A DNA stretch of 64,000 nucleotides from Robiginitomaculum sp. (GCA_021647375.1 JAKIUV010000002.1:1-64000); one strand, 5' to 3'. Counted from the first letter of the stretch, positions 27,633-36,556 are shown. A program made the numbers and translations. The notes: a model not told the origin generated them from the sequence alone.

Positions 27633-30053
27633 ATGTCGGTTTTCAAGTCCAAATTTAATTCACATTTTCTACTCGGCCTTTTGGCCGCTTCAGGCTTGGG
27701 AATTGCCGCACCCGCATATAGTCAAGGCATTGCCCTGACTACCTCGCCCGACAAATTACAACTTGCCCCCGACAGCCCGTTTCGCGACCCCGATGTTATC
27801 TATCTCGAAGCAGACGAGCTTGAAAACGACGAAAAGAACAAAATAATCTATGCGCGCGGCTCCGTTGAGGGTCGCTATCAAGACAAAACCATTCTGGCCG
27901 ACCAAGTTCGGTATGACGTAACGACGGGCCAGGTATTTGCCATTGGCAATGTGGTGTTGATTAATGCAGACGGTTCCTCCCAATATGCAGATAAGCTGGA
28001 GCTTTCCGACGAACTTGAAGCAGGTACGGCGACCAATTTCTTGGCACGCTTTCCCACAGGTGGGCAATTGGCATCCGCCTTTGCAGCGCGTAAAACTGAT
28101 ACCGGTATTGAGCTTTACAACGCCTATTACACCGCTTGCGAAGCTTGTAAGGTCGACGGAAAAACCAAAAAGCCGACATGGCGGCTCAAAGCCCGCAAGG
28201 TCACGCAAGACAAAGACAGCAGATCTATCCGTTACCGGGACGCCGTGTTCGAGTTCAAGGGCATACCGGTTTTTTATAGCCCCTATCTAGCCCACCCCGA
28301 CCCAACAGTAGACCGGGCGAGCGGATTGTTGATACCATTTGTCGGCGTGTCCGCCAGTAAAGGTTTCAATTTCAGAGCGCCCTATTATTTTGCGTTATCT
28401 GATTATTCTGAATTGACCGTGACCCCGCGTATCTTTGCGAAAGTCAACCCGGTACTTGCCGCCAAATACCGCCGCCAGTTTTTCTCGGGCGAATTTAATT
28501 TCGAGGGCAGTTTTACCAACGCTTCTTTCTTTGACAATAGAGGGGACGTACTGAGCGATCTTGATTTTTTCCGTAACCCGGAAGAAAGCCTTAAAGGTAA
28601 AAGATGGCGGTCGCACTTCTTTTCCAATGGCCTTTTTAATATCAGTGAGCAATGGAAATGGGGGTTTGAGGCTGGCTACGCCACGGATGACAACTATCTC
28701 GACCGTTATGATTTTGACGAGCAACGTCCTGACTTTGGACTCTATAAGGCGGATAGCAGACGTTTAATGCAACAATTGTTTGTGACCGGACAATCCGACA
28801 GCTTTCGGTTTTCGACCAGCGCTTTTGGAAATGTCAGCCTACGCACTCGGATACGCCGCAACCAATTTGATACAAATCCAGCTGATGACAATCCTAATGA
28901 ATTACTGGTCAGTCGTGAAAATGACAGCATTCTTCCTGTCATTGCGCCGAAAATTGAGCTTAGTAAATATTTTAAAGACCCTGTAATTGGCGGCCGCTTA
29001 AAGCTCTCTGGCGATCTCACCGTTCTAACCCGTGCGCTCGGCACTGATTATACCCGAGCCACTGCCGGGCTAGATTGGCAAAAAACTTGGATTGCTCCCG
29101 CAGGGATAGAAGTCAAACCCTTTGCCATGGGGCGGTTTGATTATTTCAATCTGGAAGCGGAAGACGAAGATTTAACGCTTATTCAGCAAGAAGCCTTTAA
29201 TTTCAACCGCGCTCTCGGCCAAGTTGGTGTTGATATTCGTTGGCCGTTCTTAAATGCGGGCGCAGCCAAAGGTGATATAAACTGGATCATAGAACCGCGC
29301 GTTCAGATAACCCAAAGCTTCGGCGACGGCAAATTAAACAATTTCCTCCTCACCGACACTAACAATAATACGGTGTCTTTGTTCCAAGACAGCCTTGATG
29401 TTGACCTTGATCAAGCACTCATATGGAACCCTAACAAGGCAACCGGTTTTGATCTTTGGCAAAAGGGGTTTCGGGCTGATTACGGTGCGTCTCTCATCGC
29501 GGACTGGGGTGATTTTAGCCGCGCACATTTATTCCTAGGCCAGAGCTATCACGGCGATAATGGCATCGCTGCTTTCAGTAATATATCCGGCCTCAGCGGC
29601 AATCGTTCAGACGTTGTTGGCCAATTAGAGGTGAATCTCGGCAAGCGTTTCACCACATCAACTCGTATAAGGTATAACACCGCCAATGATGCATTCAGGC
29701 GCTTGGACACCAGTTTCAGATACCGAGGCAACCGTATTGGCGCCAGTGGGCGCTATTACCGCTTAGACAGCCAAACCGCCTTGTCGCTCCCGACCGACAT
29801 TCCATCCGAGGAAATCTCGGGGTCGCTCTCGGTTAAACTTATCGATAATTGGAGCACTAAATACACCATGTTCCGCGATCTGGATAAAGAAATAACCAGA
29901 CGGCAAAACCTGTCTTTGGTCTATGATGATAATTGTACACGGATTGAATTTATCTACACCAAACAAGAAAACGATTTGGGCTTGGTGAGACGGTCGGACG
30001 GTTTCGGAATACGGGTGTCACTTCTAACGCTCGGCGATTTCTCACCAGAGTAA
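27633..30053 (+). CDS. lptD: LPS-assembly protein LptD
   Basis: The outer-membrane beta-barrel that inserts lipopolysaccharide into the outer leaflet. It has 806 residues: signal peptide ending near AYSQ (about residue 30), an LptA-like jelly-roll domain (VIYLEADELENDEKNKIIYARGSVEGRY), the N-terminal cysteine pair TACEACK, the family signature GIPVFYSPYLAHPDPTVDRASGLLIP, then a long barrel with many alternating aromatic strands. GGAAG lies four bases before the ATG. The usual alphaproteobacterial neighbour surA does not follow; a convergent small gene does. Confidence 0.95.
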   Translation: MSVFKSKFNSHFLLGLLAASGLGIAAPAYSQGIALTTSPDKLQLAPDSPFRDPDVIYLEADELENDEKNKIIYARGSVEGRYQDKTILADQVRYDVTTGQVFAIGNVVLINADGSSQYADKLELSDELEAGTATNFLARFPTGGQLASAFAARKTDTGIELYNAYYTACEACKVDGKTKKPTWRLKARKVTQDKDSRSIRYRDAVFEFKGIPVFYSPYLAHPDPTVDRASGLLIPFVGVSASKGFNFRAPYYFALSDYSELTVTPRIFAKVNPVLAAKYRRQFFSGEFNFEGSFTNASFFDNRGDVLSDLDFFRNPEESLKGKRWRSHFFSNGLFNISEQWKWGFEAGYATDDNYLDRYDFDEQRPDFGLYKADSRRLMQQLFVTGQSDSFRFSTSAFGNVSLRTRIRRNQFDTNPADDNPNELLVSRENDSILPVIAPKIELSKYFKDPVIGGRLKLSGDLTVLTRALGTDYTRATAGLDWQKTWIAPAGIEVKPFAMGRFDYFNLEAEDEDLTLIQQEAFNFNRALGQVGVDIRWPFLNAGAAKGDINWIIEPRVQITQSFGDGKLNNFLLTDTNNNTVSLFQDSLDVDLDQALIWNPNKATGFDLWQKGFRADYGASLIADWGDFSRAHLFLGQSYHGDNGIAAFSNISGLSGNRSDVVGQLEVNLGKRFTTSTRIRYNTANDAFRRLDTSFRYRGNRIGASGRYYRLDSQTALSLPTDIPSEEISGSLSVKLIDNWSTKYTMFRDLDKEITRRQNLSLVYDDNCTRIEFIYTKQENDLGLVRRSDGFGIRVSLLTLGDFSPE

Positions 30054-30082
30054 ATTTGCAATCATCACCCCTGTTCCAATTA

Positions 30083-30328
30083 TTATCCTTTGCGCGCCTG
30101 CACGATATTGCCTTCTATATGGCTCTCGCCGAGCATTTTTAGAGCCTCGATCCGGTGTAATCCTTCGACGAGGACATAGCGATTTTTGCCGAGGCGCACA
30201 TAAATTGGCGTGGTTAGACCGTTCTCCAAAATGTCCTCGGCCAACATCAACACTTTGTCTTCGTCCAAGCCTTTGCGCTTGGCGGCAGGGATATAAATTT
30301 TATCAATGGGTACATCTACAATGCGCAT
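30083..30328 (-). CDS. Stand-alone ParB-like nuclease-domain protein
   Basis: A small protein (81 residues from the ATG at 30328; a GTG start three codons earlier is also possible) consisting only of a ParB/sulfiredoxin-type fold: VPIDKIYIP, LAEDILENGLTTPIYVR, and VLVEGLHRIEALKMLGE, which corresponds to the GERR box region of ParB. There is no helix-turn-helix, so it is not a partition protein. No Shine-Dalgarno sequence is evident at either start. Function unknown; it converges on lptD and is not clearly in an operon. Confidence 0.65.
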   Translation of the reverse strand: MRIVDVPIDKIYIPAAKRKGLDEDKVLMLAEDILENGLTTPIYVRLGKNRYVLVEGLHRIEALKMLGESHIEGNIVQARKG

Positions 30329-30576
30329 AATCAACACAATAAAACAATTCCGCGCTATTGCAAAGCTTTTTGCGCAAAGCCTTTTGCCTAAGCCCCCCGC
30401 CTATACCCCCCGTCAATGGCGAATATGACCGCTGGGAATGCTCTCTTGGTGCGCTACCGCTGATCCGCTCATTTTGCTTATTCCTTCGTCATAAATGTAT
30501 TTATGGGCTTTGAAAATTTGGAGGTTTATGTGCTTTCTTATCAAAAGTTACGACTGTATCATGCCCTCACCAAACA

Positions 30577-30906
30577 TCAGGTTTTATAAGCAAGTCCCCC
30601 TACGCTCTCCCCAGCGGCAACATAATATGGGGTGAAACGAATTTCGCCCCAGATGTCGGCGCGGTAATAGGGGTCGGCTTTGAGCATGGCTTTGGCCGTG
30701 GGGACATCGTCGGTTTTATAGATAAAGAGCGAGCCGATAATAGTTTTATGGTCATAGGTATAGAGCGGGCCAGCGGCAAATATTTCGTCAATAGTGTCCT
30801 CAATATGTGTGAGATGGTCGTGCAGGAATGTTTTGCGCCTTTTGGCGGCTGATTTCTCCGGTTTGTCGAAACATCTGGCGATGGTATACATTTTCATCTT
30901 GCTCAT
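30577..30906 (-). CDS. YciI-family protein
   Basis: A 109-residue cytoplasmic protein with the YciI pattern: an N-terminal beta strand with a KPEKSAAKRRKTFLHDHLTHI region, GPLYTYDHKTIIGSLFIYKT, and the family end-motif KADPYYRADIWGEIRFTPY. YciI-like proteins form ferredoxin-like alpha-beta barrels and are usually of unknown activity. It lies just downstream of the aldehyde dehydrogenase, with about 30 bases between, so it is probably cotranscribed with the Rieske oxygenase operon and may act in the same catabolic path (inference). Confidence 0.8.
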   Translation of the reverse strand: MSKMKMYTIARCFDKPEKSAAKRRKTFLHDHLTHIEDTIDEIFAAGPLYTYDHKTIIGSLFIYKTDDVPTAKAMLKADPYYRADIWGEIRFTPYYVAAGESVGGLAYKT

Positions 30907-30935
30907 GCTTGGCTCCTATTGTTCTGGTTTGCTCT

Positions 30936-32375
30936 TTATTCGGGTTTGCTAATGGTCTCGTCAAATTGTTGGATCGTGAATATGTCGGCTGTGTTGGTCA
31001 TAAAGGATTGCTTGCGGAAGAACCGCAACAGGCCGGGCGCGCCCATGCGAGATGCGCCGAGGCCGGAGAGTTTAAACGAGTTTTTCTCGGCTTCGTACAT
31101 TAGGGCGGTGAGGGCGGCATCATTGATACTAATACCGCCAGCTTCGATGCGGCGCCCGACTGCAATGGCGGCGTCTGCATCCGCCGCGAACACACTGGCG
31201 CTGAGGCCAAATACACTATCATTGGCCAAGGTGACGGCTTGGTCATTATCCTTAAACGGCATGACGGGTAGGACGGGGCCGAAAGTTTCTTCCGTCATCA
31301 CCGTCATATTGTGACTGACATTGGACAGCACAGTCGGCGGATACCACAGCCCGCCTGCGTTTACTATCTTACCGCCCGTATGCACTACCGCACCTTTGGC
31401 CACTGCATCGTCGATTTGGCTTTGGATAATCTCGGCTTGGCGGGCGAATATTAACGGCCCCAGATGGCCTGAATGGATGTCCGGTGTGTTCAGGGTGACA
31501 GCTTTGGCTTTGGTAACCAGCAAATCCAGGAAATCATCAAACTGGTTCTCATGCACATAAACCCGCTCAATTGACTGGCAACCTTGACCAGTATTGATGA
31601 TGGAGCCGCGTAATATGGCGGTGCTGGCGCGGTCAATGTCGGCGCTCTCCAGCACAATCGCCGGGTCCTTACCACCAAGTTCCAGGAAAGCCGGCACGAA
31701 ATTTCGCGCCGCCTGTTCACCAACCTTGCGCCCGGTGGCCACACTGCCCGTAAAGCACACTACATCGACATTATCGACGAGCGCGGAGCCTGTTTCTCCG
31801 GCACCGTCAACGACCGTGAGCACGGCGTCCAATTGCGGTATTTCTGATATTATCTGGCGCAAAGGTTCCGCAAAACGCGGCGTGACTTCGCTGGGTTTAA
31901 TGATCACGGCACATCCGGCCAGCAAGGCCGGAACTGCGTCGATCAGTGCCAAGGTCAAAGGGAAGTTCCACGGGCTGATGACACCGACCAATGGGTAAGG
32001 TCGGTTTTCTACGGCATAGGTGATAAAGGGCAGAGAAGAAGAGCGCCCCTCATACGGCACGATCATGGCTTCGACAGTTTTGATCCAGCGCTTAATGCTG
32101 GCCGCAACCCCATCGGTCTCCAAAATCGACAGGCCGTAACGCCCGGTATCAGCCGCCAGAGCGGCTATCAGCTCATCTTTGTGCTTTGCTATGGTAGCGG
32201 AAAGTTTTAACAGTATATTTGCGCGGTGTTCTGATGTTAGTTGGCTCCATTCGCTTTGGCGCGCGCGCAGAGCCTGGCATTCAGTTTTTACATCGTCCAG
32301 ACTTGCAGGCGTTATATGAAAATCCACCTTACCCGTGCGCGGGTTGGCAACCGGAATTTTTGCTTCATTTTTCAT
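30936..32375 (-). CDS. Aldehyde dehydrogenase, coniferyl-aldehyde-dehydrogenase-like
   Basis: ALDH superfamily, 479 residues from the ATG at 32375, which follows GAGGG inside the end of the upstream gene (11-base overlap). Motifs are VISPWNFPLTLALID, KPSEVTP, the catalytic Glu in LELGGKDPAIVL, the catalytic Cys in NTGQGCQSIER, and EETFGPVLPVM. The general pattern resembles bacterial coniferyl or aryl aldehyde dehydrogenases, but the substrate is an inference. It lies downstream of a Rieske oxygenase and a DUF1330 gene and would oxidise an aldehyde made by the oxygenase. Confidence 0.82.
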   Translation of the reverse strand: MKNEAKIPVANPRTGKVDFHITPASLDDVKTECQALRARQSEWSQLTSEHRANILLKLSATIAKHKDELIAALAADTGRYGLSILETDGVAASIKRWIKTVEAMIVPYEGRSSSLPFITYAVENRPYPLVGVISPWNFPLTLALIDAVPALLAGCAVIIKPSEVTPRFAEPLRQIISEIPQLDAVLTVVDGAGETGSALVDNVDVVCFTGSVATGRKVGEQAARNFVPAFLELGGKDPAIVLESADIDRASTAILRGSIINTGQGCQSIERVYVHENQFDDFLDLLVTKAKAVTLNTPDIHSGHLGPLIFARQAEIIQSQIDDAVAKGAVVHTGGKIVNAGGLWYPPTVLSNVSHNMTVMTEETFGPVLPVMPFKDNDQAVTLANDSVFGLSASVFAADADAAIAVGRRIEAGGISINDAALTALMYEAEKNSFKLSGLGASRMGAPGLLRFFRKQSFMTNTADIFTIQQFDETISKPE

Positions 32376-32664
32376 CAACGCCCTCAAATAAAGTCACGCG
32401 CACCTTTGCCGTGCCAAGTCTTAATTGCTTTATCTTGGCATATTCAGACGAATTCCAAAAGACCAAAGCTTGGCGCTGGCTGGCCCATTTGGAAATGACC
32501 AATTTTACCGCGTCCGGCCATGCGGCTTCGAGCGACATGGGCGGTGTGGCGCGGACAATATATTCACCACCAAATTCTGCAACCAAATCGGCTGCAGCAA
32601 GGGCATAGTCTTTAAACTGTCTGGCATCTGAAATTTCGGCTTCAATGACCATATAGGTGGTCAT
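32365..32664 (-). CDS. DUF1330-family protein
   Basis: A 99-residue protein with the ferredoxin-like DUF1330 pattern: YMVIEAEISDARQFKDYALA, FGGEYIVRA, and SKWASQRQALVFWNSSEYAKIKQLR. The family is small, cytosolic and of unknown biochemical role. Its ATG follows directly on the TAA of the Rieske oxygenase gene, and its end overlaps the next gene, so all three are made from one transcript. Confidence 0.85.
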   Translation of the reverse strand: MTTYMVIEAEISDARQFKDYALAAADLVAEFGGEYIVRATPPMSLEAAWPDAVKLVISKWASQRQALVFWNSSEYAKIKQLRLGTAKVRVTLFEGVDEK

Positions 32665-33792
32665 TTACTTCGCAGGCATCAGGGGGACAGCATCGAGTAT
32701 CCAACCATCTTCCTCGCGGCGGCGCGGGCTTGGTATGGCAAAAACACGGTCGCCCTTATCCATTTCCTTGTGGAACTCTTGCAAGTCAATCCGCCAGCCG
32801 CGTTTTTGATATTCCTTGATATGATGACGGTAACGGACAATACAGCTATCCGAGCGCACCATAAATTCTTTTTTCATGGTCGGCGGGGTGCGCACGGGTT
32901 CTACTTCGTCCAATATATCAATGTCTTGTTGGGCAACAATCAGGTTTCTGTCCATCATAATTTTTTGCATATCTTCGGACAGGCCAGCATTTCGGGTCGA
33001 GACTAAAAATACGCGGGTGGTAAATTCGTCGACGGGAAGATCATAAGTATATTGGTGCATTTTGAACTTGCCTGCAGGCTGGATTTTCGTCCAAAAATGC
33101 GAAGCACCGTGGGTACCAGATCCTGCCAATGTTTTTTTACCGTCCTTCATTTCACCGTATTCTTTTGTCGGTGAACCGGAAGACGCATATTCAGTCATGA
33201 AGCCAACGCCCCATTCTTCCTCGATTAGGTTCAGCTTGGGGACAAAATAATCCGGGTCTTTACCAGAATAACCGTGGGTCGGGTGGACGAATTCATTATG
33301 GGCAGGGTCGATAGCATTCTCGATTGAGCGGCGGTAACCCGTCTTGAGCATATAGGACTGCAAAATCACGCCCCAACCCTCCATGCCGTATTCCGGTGCT
33401 TCCATAATTGGCGGGCGCTCATCTGCGGGCAGATCACCAAGAAACACAAACACTATGCCGTATTTTTCCTGAGTTGGGTAAGCATCAATGCGCGCCTTTT
33501 TCGGGATTGGCATGTCCGATTCTTGGGACGGGATTTTCACGCAATCACCATCCCCGTTAAATTCCCAACCATGATAAGGGCACTGGATGTTGCCGTCTAC
33601 GACCTGGCTTTTAATTTGTTCGCCTTGGCAAGCTAGCGAACCTCCTCGGTGAATACACGTATTGGACAAGCATTTAGCTTTGCCATCAGCGTCCCTAAAT
33701 AGTGCAAAATTTAGCCCGAGCATTTTTTGCTTGAGTGGTTTGTCTGTAAGCTCCGTACTGAAACAGGCTGGATACCAAAAATTTATAAACAT
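32665..33792 (-). CDS. Rieske non-heme iron oxygenase, alpha subunit
   Basis: A 375-residue terminal oxygenase. The Rieske [2Fe-2S] ligands are Cys46/His48 (NTCIHRGG) and Cys71/His74 (QCPYHGWEF). The mononuclear iron site is Asp162-x2-His165-x4-His170 (NAIDPAHNEFVH), with Asp290 in QQDIDIL as the likely third ligand. It resembles the single-subunit demethylase/monooxygenase branch, with no beta subunit, ferredoxin or reductase gene nearby. The substrate is unknown. GGAGGG precedes the ATG, and an inverted repeat spans the probable transcription start upstream. Confidence 0.9.
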   Translation of the reverse strand: MFINFWYPACFSTELTDKPLKQKMLGLNFALFRDADGKAKCLSNTCIHRGGSLACQGEQIKSQVVDGNIQCPYHGWEFNGDGDCVKIPSQESDMPIPKKARIDAYPTQEKYGIVFVFLGDLPADERPPIMEAPEYGMEGWGVILQSYMLKTGYRRSIENAIDPAHNEFVHPTHGYSGKDPDYFVPKLNLIEEEWGVGFMTEYASSGSPTKEYGEMKDGKKTLAGSGTHGASHFWTKIQPAGKFKMHQYTYDLPVDEFTTRVFLVSTRNAGLSEDMQKIMMDRNLIVAQQDIDILDEVEPVRTPPTMKKEFMVRSDSCIVRYRHHIKEYQKRGWRIDLQEFHKEMDKGDRVFAIPSPRRREEDGWILDAVPLMPAK

Positions 33793-33810
33793 AATTTACC
33801 CTCCATTTTT

Positions 33811-33831
33811 TTCGTAAATTTGACTTACGAA
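33811..33831. promoter_or_regulatory. Operator-like inverted repeat at the Rieske operon promoter
   Basis: The arms ttcgtaa and ttacgaa are perfect, separated by seven bases. On the minus strand, a TATAGT-type -10 element (ggtatagtttcg) overlaps the upstream edge, and the repeat ends 18 bases before the ATG of the Rieske gene, spanning the likely transcription start. This is a typical position for a TetR/MarR-type repressor, but no such regulator is encoded next to it. Confidence 0.55.
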
Positions 33832-33982
33832 ACTATACCACTTGTTGGCAATCATGGTGCGGTAAATCGACCCGTATTCCAATTGTCGCTTGGGGGCTTG
33901 TCCATATTGTGGTCATAAAGCCGCCTAGCCCACCCATATTTGTACCCAACAATCTATATAACGCCAAACATTGGAGATAAAA

Positions 33983-34420
33983 ATGAAAACCAAACTGATT
34001 ACAACCACAATATGGTTAGCCGTAACCCTCACTGCCTGTTCCGAACCAACGCCACCACCGCCGCCAAATCTTATGGTGCTGGCGACCGAAGCATCGGGTG
34101 AAGACCAGAAAGGCATGATCGACGCTTCCTTCTTAACGGTTAGTGGCGCGGAAAACTGCGAGGAACGAGTCGAGGCTGCTAGAGCTGTATTTCCCGCCGC
34201 AAAAATCGTCTACTCTTGGCACTATTGCGCCTATTCTGACATTAATTTCGAAGAGTTCGGCCACGAGCCAGTGCCCACGGGTACAGCCTATTATTTTGAC
34301 CTAGATTTTTCTAAAGACGGCAAAACCCTGAAATCTGTTACCACATATGAGAGCAATGCAGCTTGCGAAAAAGCCAAAAAAGGCGTGTGCATTGTGTCTT
34401 ATCAAAATATTACTGAATAA
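33983..34420 (+). CDS. Small lipoprotein of unknown function
   Basis: A 145-residue protein from the ATG at 33983, which follows GGAGA at good spacing. The lipobox VTLTAC puts the lipidated Cys at about residue 18, followed by a Pro-rich linker (TPPPPPN). The mature part has four further cysteines (in AENCEER, WHYCAYS, NAACEKA and GVCIV), which could form two disulfides. I recognise no family. It is a single gene followed by a clear terminator and transcribed away from the Rieske operon. Confidence 0.72.
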   Translation: MKTKLITTTIWLAVTLTACSEPTPPPPPNLMVLATEASGEDQKGMIDASFLTVSGAENCEERVEAARAVFPAAKIVYSWHYCAYSDINFEEFGHEPVPTGTAYYFDLDFSKDGKTLKSVTTYESNAACEKAKKGVCIVSYQNITE

Positions 34421-34464
34421 TATTGCCGTGCATAAAGGCAGCATCCACACATCCCCTCAACTTC

Positions 34465-34491
34465 ATCCCGGCGCAAGCCGGGATCTTTTTT
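34465..34491 (+). terminator. Rho-independent terminator after the lipoprotein gene
   Basis: A perfect 8-bp stem, atcccggc / gccgggat, with a gcaa tetraloop, followed by ctttttt. The stable GC stem and T-run make it a textbook intrinsic terminator. The stem sequence also resembles dispersed 'ccggcgcaagccgg' repeats seen in many proteobacterial intergenic regions (recall, not checked). Confidence 0.85.
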
Positions 34492-34579
34492 GCATATATA
34501 TATTTCATTCAAGTGGCGCATAATCTCACTTTTGCCCTGCTTCACCAATATTGCTCTGCGCCCTACTCCACTTGTTTTT

Positions 34580-34611
34580 ACAGAATGACTAAATTAATTT
34601 AGTCATTCTGT
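34580..34611. repeat. 32-bp perfect palindrome in the region upstream of pyrD
   Basis: acagaatgactaaatt is followed immediately by its exact reverse complement, giving 32 bases of perfect dyad with no spacer. The region between the lipoprotein terminator and pyrD (34492-34733) otherwise holds no gene that I can support. It could be an AT-rich terminator-like hairpin or a dimeric regulator site. Confidence 0.6.
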
Positions 34612-34733
34612 TTAACCACGATTGTGCCGTGGGTGTCTGGACCATAATTTCCTTGCCTAGCGTCCACTTGGCGGGTCAAATACAGGTTGGTTCCAAACCA
34701 GATTCGCACGCACACTCGCATAAGGTAAATGGC

Positions 34734-35822
34734 ATGGGTATTTTACACAAGCTGGGCACGGCATTGGTCAAGACATTACCGCCGGAGACAGCGCACCGGG
34801 CGGCGCTCAAGGCACTGAGCCTTGGGCTTGGCCCAAAACATACGTGCAACCATGAAAGTCTAAAGACCAAAATTGCCGGACTGTCCCTCCCCAACCCTAT
34901 TGGCCTTGCGGCTGGCTTTGATAAGGACGCCGAAGTGCCGGACGCTATGTTGGCTGCGGGCTTTGGGTTTGTGGAATGCGGCAGTGTCACGCCCCTGCCC
35001 CAAGACGGTAATCCCAAACCGCGCTTGTTTCGCCTGACCGAAGACTGCGCCGTCATCAACCGCATGGGATTTAACAATAAAGGCTTGGATAATTTCGCCA
35101 AACAATTGCGCACCCGGCGAAACCTATCCAGGAAAGGCAAGTCCGGCATTGTTGGCGCAAATCTTGGTGCCAACAAAGAAGCTACAGACCGCGCCGCAGA
35201 TTATATCACCGGGCTTGCAGCTTTGTGGGGCATGGCCGATTATTTCACCATCAATGTATCCTCGCCCAACACGCCGGGCCTCAGGGATTTACAAGGCGGG
35301 GACGCGCTGGAAGATTTATTGGGGCGCATCTCGGAGGCCAGGCAAAATTTGACGGGAGACGCCCCGTCTCTTCCCATATTCCTCAAGGTCGCGCCGGATC
35401 TGAATTTCGCGCAAATAGAACGCATCACCGAACAAGCCCGCACATATGGCATGAGCGGCATCATTGTGTCCAACACCACCATAGAGCGGCCCGATTATTT
35501 AAAGTCCGCCCACAAGGGCGAAACAGGGGGGCTGTCTGGCGCACCGCTCATGACCATATCGACCCGTATTTTAACAAAATTTTACACGGCCAGCGCTGGC
35601 AAAATTCCGCTTATCGGTGTCGGCGGCATTGCAAACGGCGGCGACGCCTACACCAAAATTCGCGCCGGTGCCTCCGCCGTGCAACTGTATTCAGCCCTGG
35701 TCTATGCAGGCCCTAGCCTAGCCGCAGAAATCTGCGATGACCTGGCCGCCCGCCTAAAAGCCGACGGCTTCTCAAACATCCGCGAAGCCGTAGGGACATT
35801 AGCCGGCGGCAGAGGCATCTAA
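34734..35822 (+). CDS. pyrD: Dihydroorotate dehydrogenase (quinone), class 2
   Basis: Oxidises dihydroorotate to orotate in pyrimidine synthesis, passing electrons to quinone at the inner membrane. The 362-residue product from the ATG at 34734 (TAAGGT upstream) has the class-2 N-terminal membrane-associating helices (ILHKLGTALVKTLPPETAHRAAL), NPIGLAAGFDKDAE, GFVECGSVTPLPQDGNPKPRLFRL, the catalytic-Ser region NVSSPNTPGLRDLQ, and the FMN phosphate site GVGGIANGGDAYTKIRAGAS. An open extension to 34629 has no site and is not family-like. Confidence 0.96.
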   Translation: MGILHKLGTALVKTLPPETAHRAALKALSLGLGPKHTCNHESLKTKIAGLSLPNPIGLAAGFDKDAEVPDAMLAAGFGFVECGSVTPLPQDGNPKPRLFRLTEDCAVINRMGFNNKGLDNFAKQLRTRRNLSRKGKSGIVGANLGANKEATDRAADYITGLAALWGMADYFTINVSSPNTPGLRDLQGGDALEDLLGRISEARQNLTGDAPSLPIFLKVAPDLNFAQIERITEQARTYGMSGIIVSNTTIERPDYLKSAHKGETGGLSGAPLMTISTRILTKFYTASAGKIPLIGVGGIANGGDAYTKIRAGASAVQLYSALVYAGPSLAAEICDDLAARLKADGFSNIREAVGTLAGGRGI

Positions 35823-35882
35823 TCCTCGTGAGCGCGACCAAGATCAATACGGCCAAATACGGTACAAATTTTTGATAAGAAA

Positions 35883-35957
35883 TGGTGGACGATACTGGGA
35901 TTGAACCAGTGACCCCTACAATGTCAATGTAGTGCTCTACCGCTGAGCTAATCGTCC
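35883..35957 (-). tRNA. tRNA-Val (anticodon GAC)
   Basis: Read on the minus strand: acceptor stem ggacgat/atcgtcc, D arm gctc...gagc, and anticodon arm ctaca-ttgacat-tgtag with U33 and anticodon GAC (valine GUC/GUU). The T arm is actgg-ttcaatc-ccagt, with discriminator A and an encoded CCA. All stems pair fully. It lies alone between pyrD and cpdR. Confidence 0.96.
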
Positions 35958-36059
35958 CCGATCATTGCCGTTTGAACGGCGCATATACGCTAGATAATAT
36001 ACCAAGTGCAATAGATAAATCTAGGTGGCTCCCAAATTTTTCTAAGCGGCCCCGGTTTT

Positions 36060-36422
36060 CTAGGCGGCAATGAGTTTTTCTATTTCTCCGACCAATTGGC
36101 GCAGATGGATGGGTTTGGACAAAACGCGGGCATCTGGCGATGTACTGGCGTCATTTTTGGCGACCGCAGCAAATCCTGTGATAAACATGATCTTTATACC
36201 CGGTGAAAGCACTTCGGCCTGCTTGGCCAGTTCAATACCGTCCAGGCCCGGCATCATTATGTCGGTGAGCAGCATATCAAATGCGCCGTCGGCGAATTTC
36301 AACGCCCTGAGAGCCCGTTCACCGTCGGAGCAAGCTATTACATGATGGCCAGCCTTTTCGAGCGCTTTCTCGAAAAACTTGCGCATTGCATCATCGTCTT
36401 CTGCATATAAAATCGTCGCCAT
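36060..36422 (-). CDS. cpdR: CpdR-type single-domain response regulator
   Basis: A 120-residue stand-alone receiver domain from the ATG at 36422 (AAGGGTG upstream). Acidic pocket Asp9-Asp11 (AEDDDAM), phospho-acceptor Asp54 (LLTDIMMP), Thr in FITGFAAVA and Lys103 (LSKPIHLR). The ITGFAAVA and RVLSKP...LR segments closely match my recollection of Caulobacter CpdR, which when unphosphorylated primes ClpXP to degrade cell-cycle substrates and helps localise the protease. No kinase is adjacent; in that family CckA-ChpT supply phosphate. It diverges from the amidohydrolase gene. Confidence 0.85.
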   Translation of the reverse strand: MATILYAEDDDAMRKFFEKALEKAGHHVIACSDGERALRALKFADGAFDMLLTDIMMPGLDGIELAKQAEVLSPGIKIMFITGFAAVAKNDASTSPDARVLSKPIHLRQLVGEIEKLIAA

Positions 36423-36556
36423 ATCACCCTTACGCGTTTCTTGTTTTTGTTTGCGCTCTGGCCTATAATGAAACACAGACGTGAGCTATTTTATTGATGT
36501 GCAGGATTCCCGCCAAGTGGGGTATCCATAACCCATCGCCCTTAAGGAAGTGTTGC

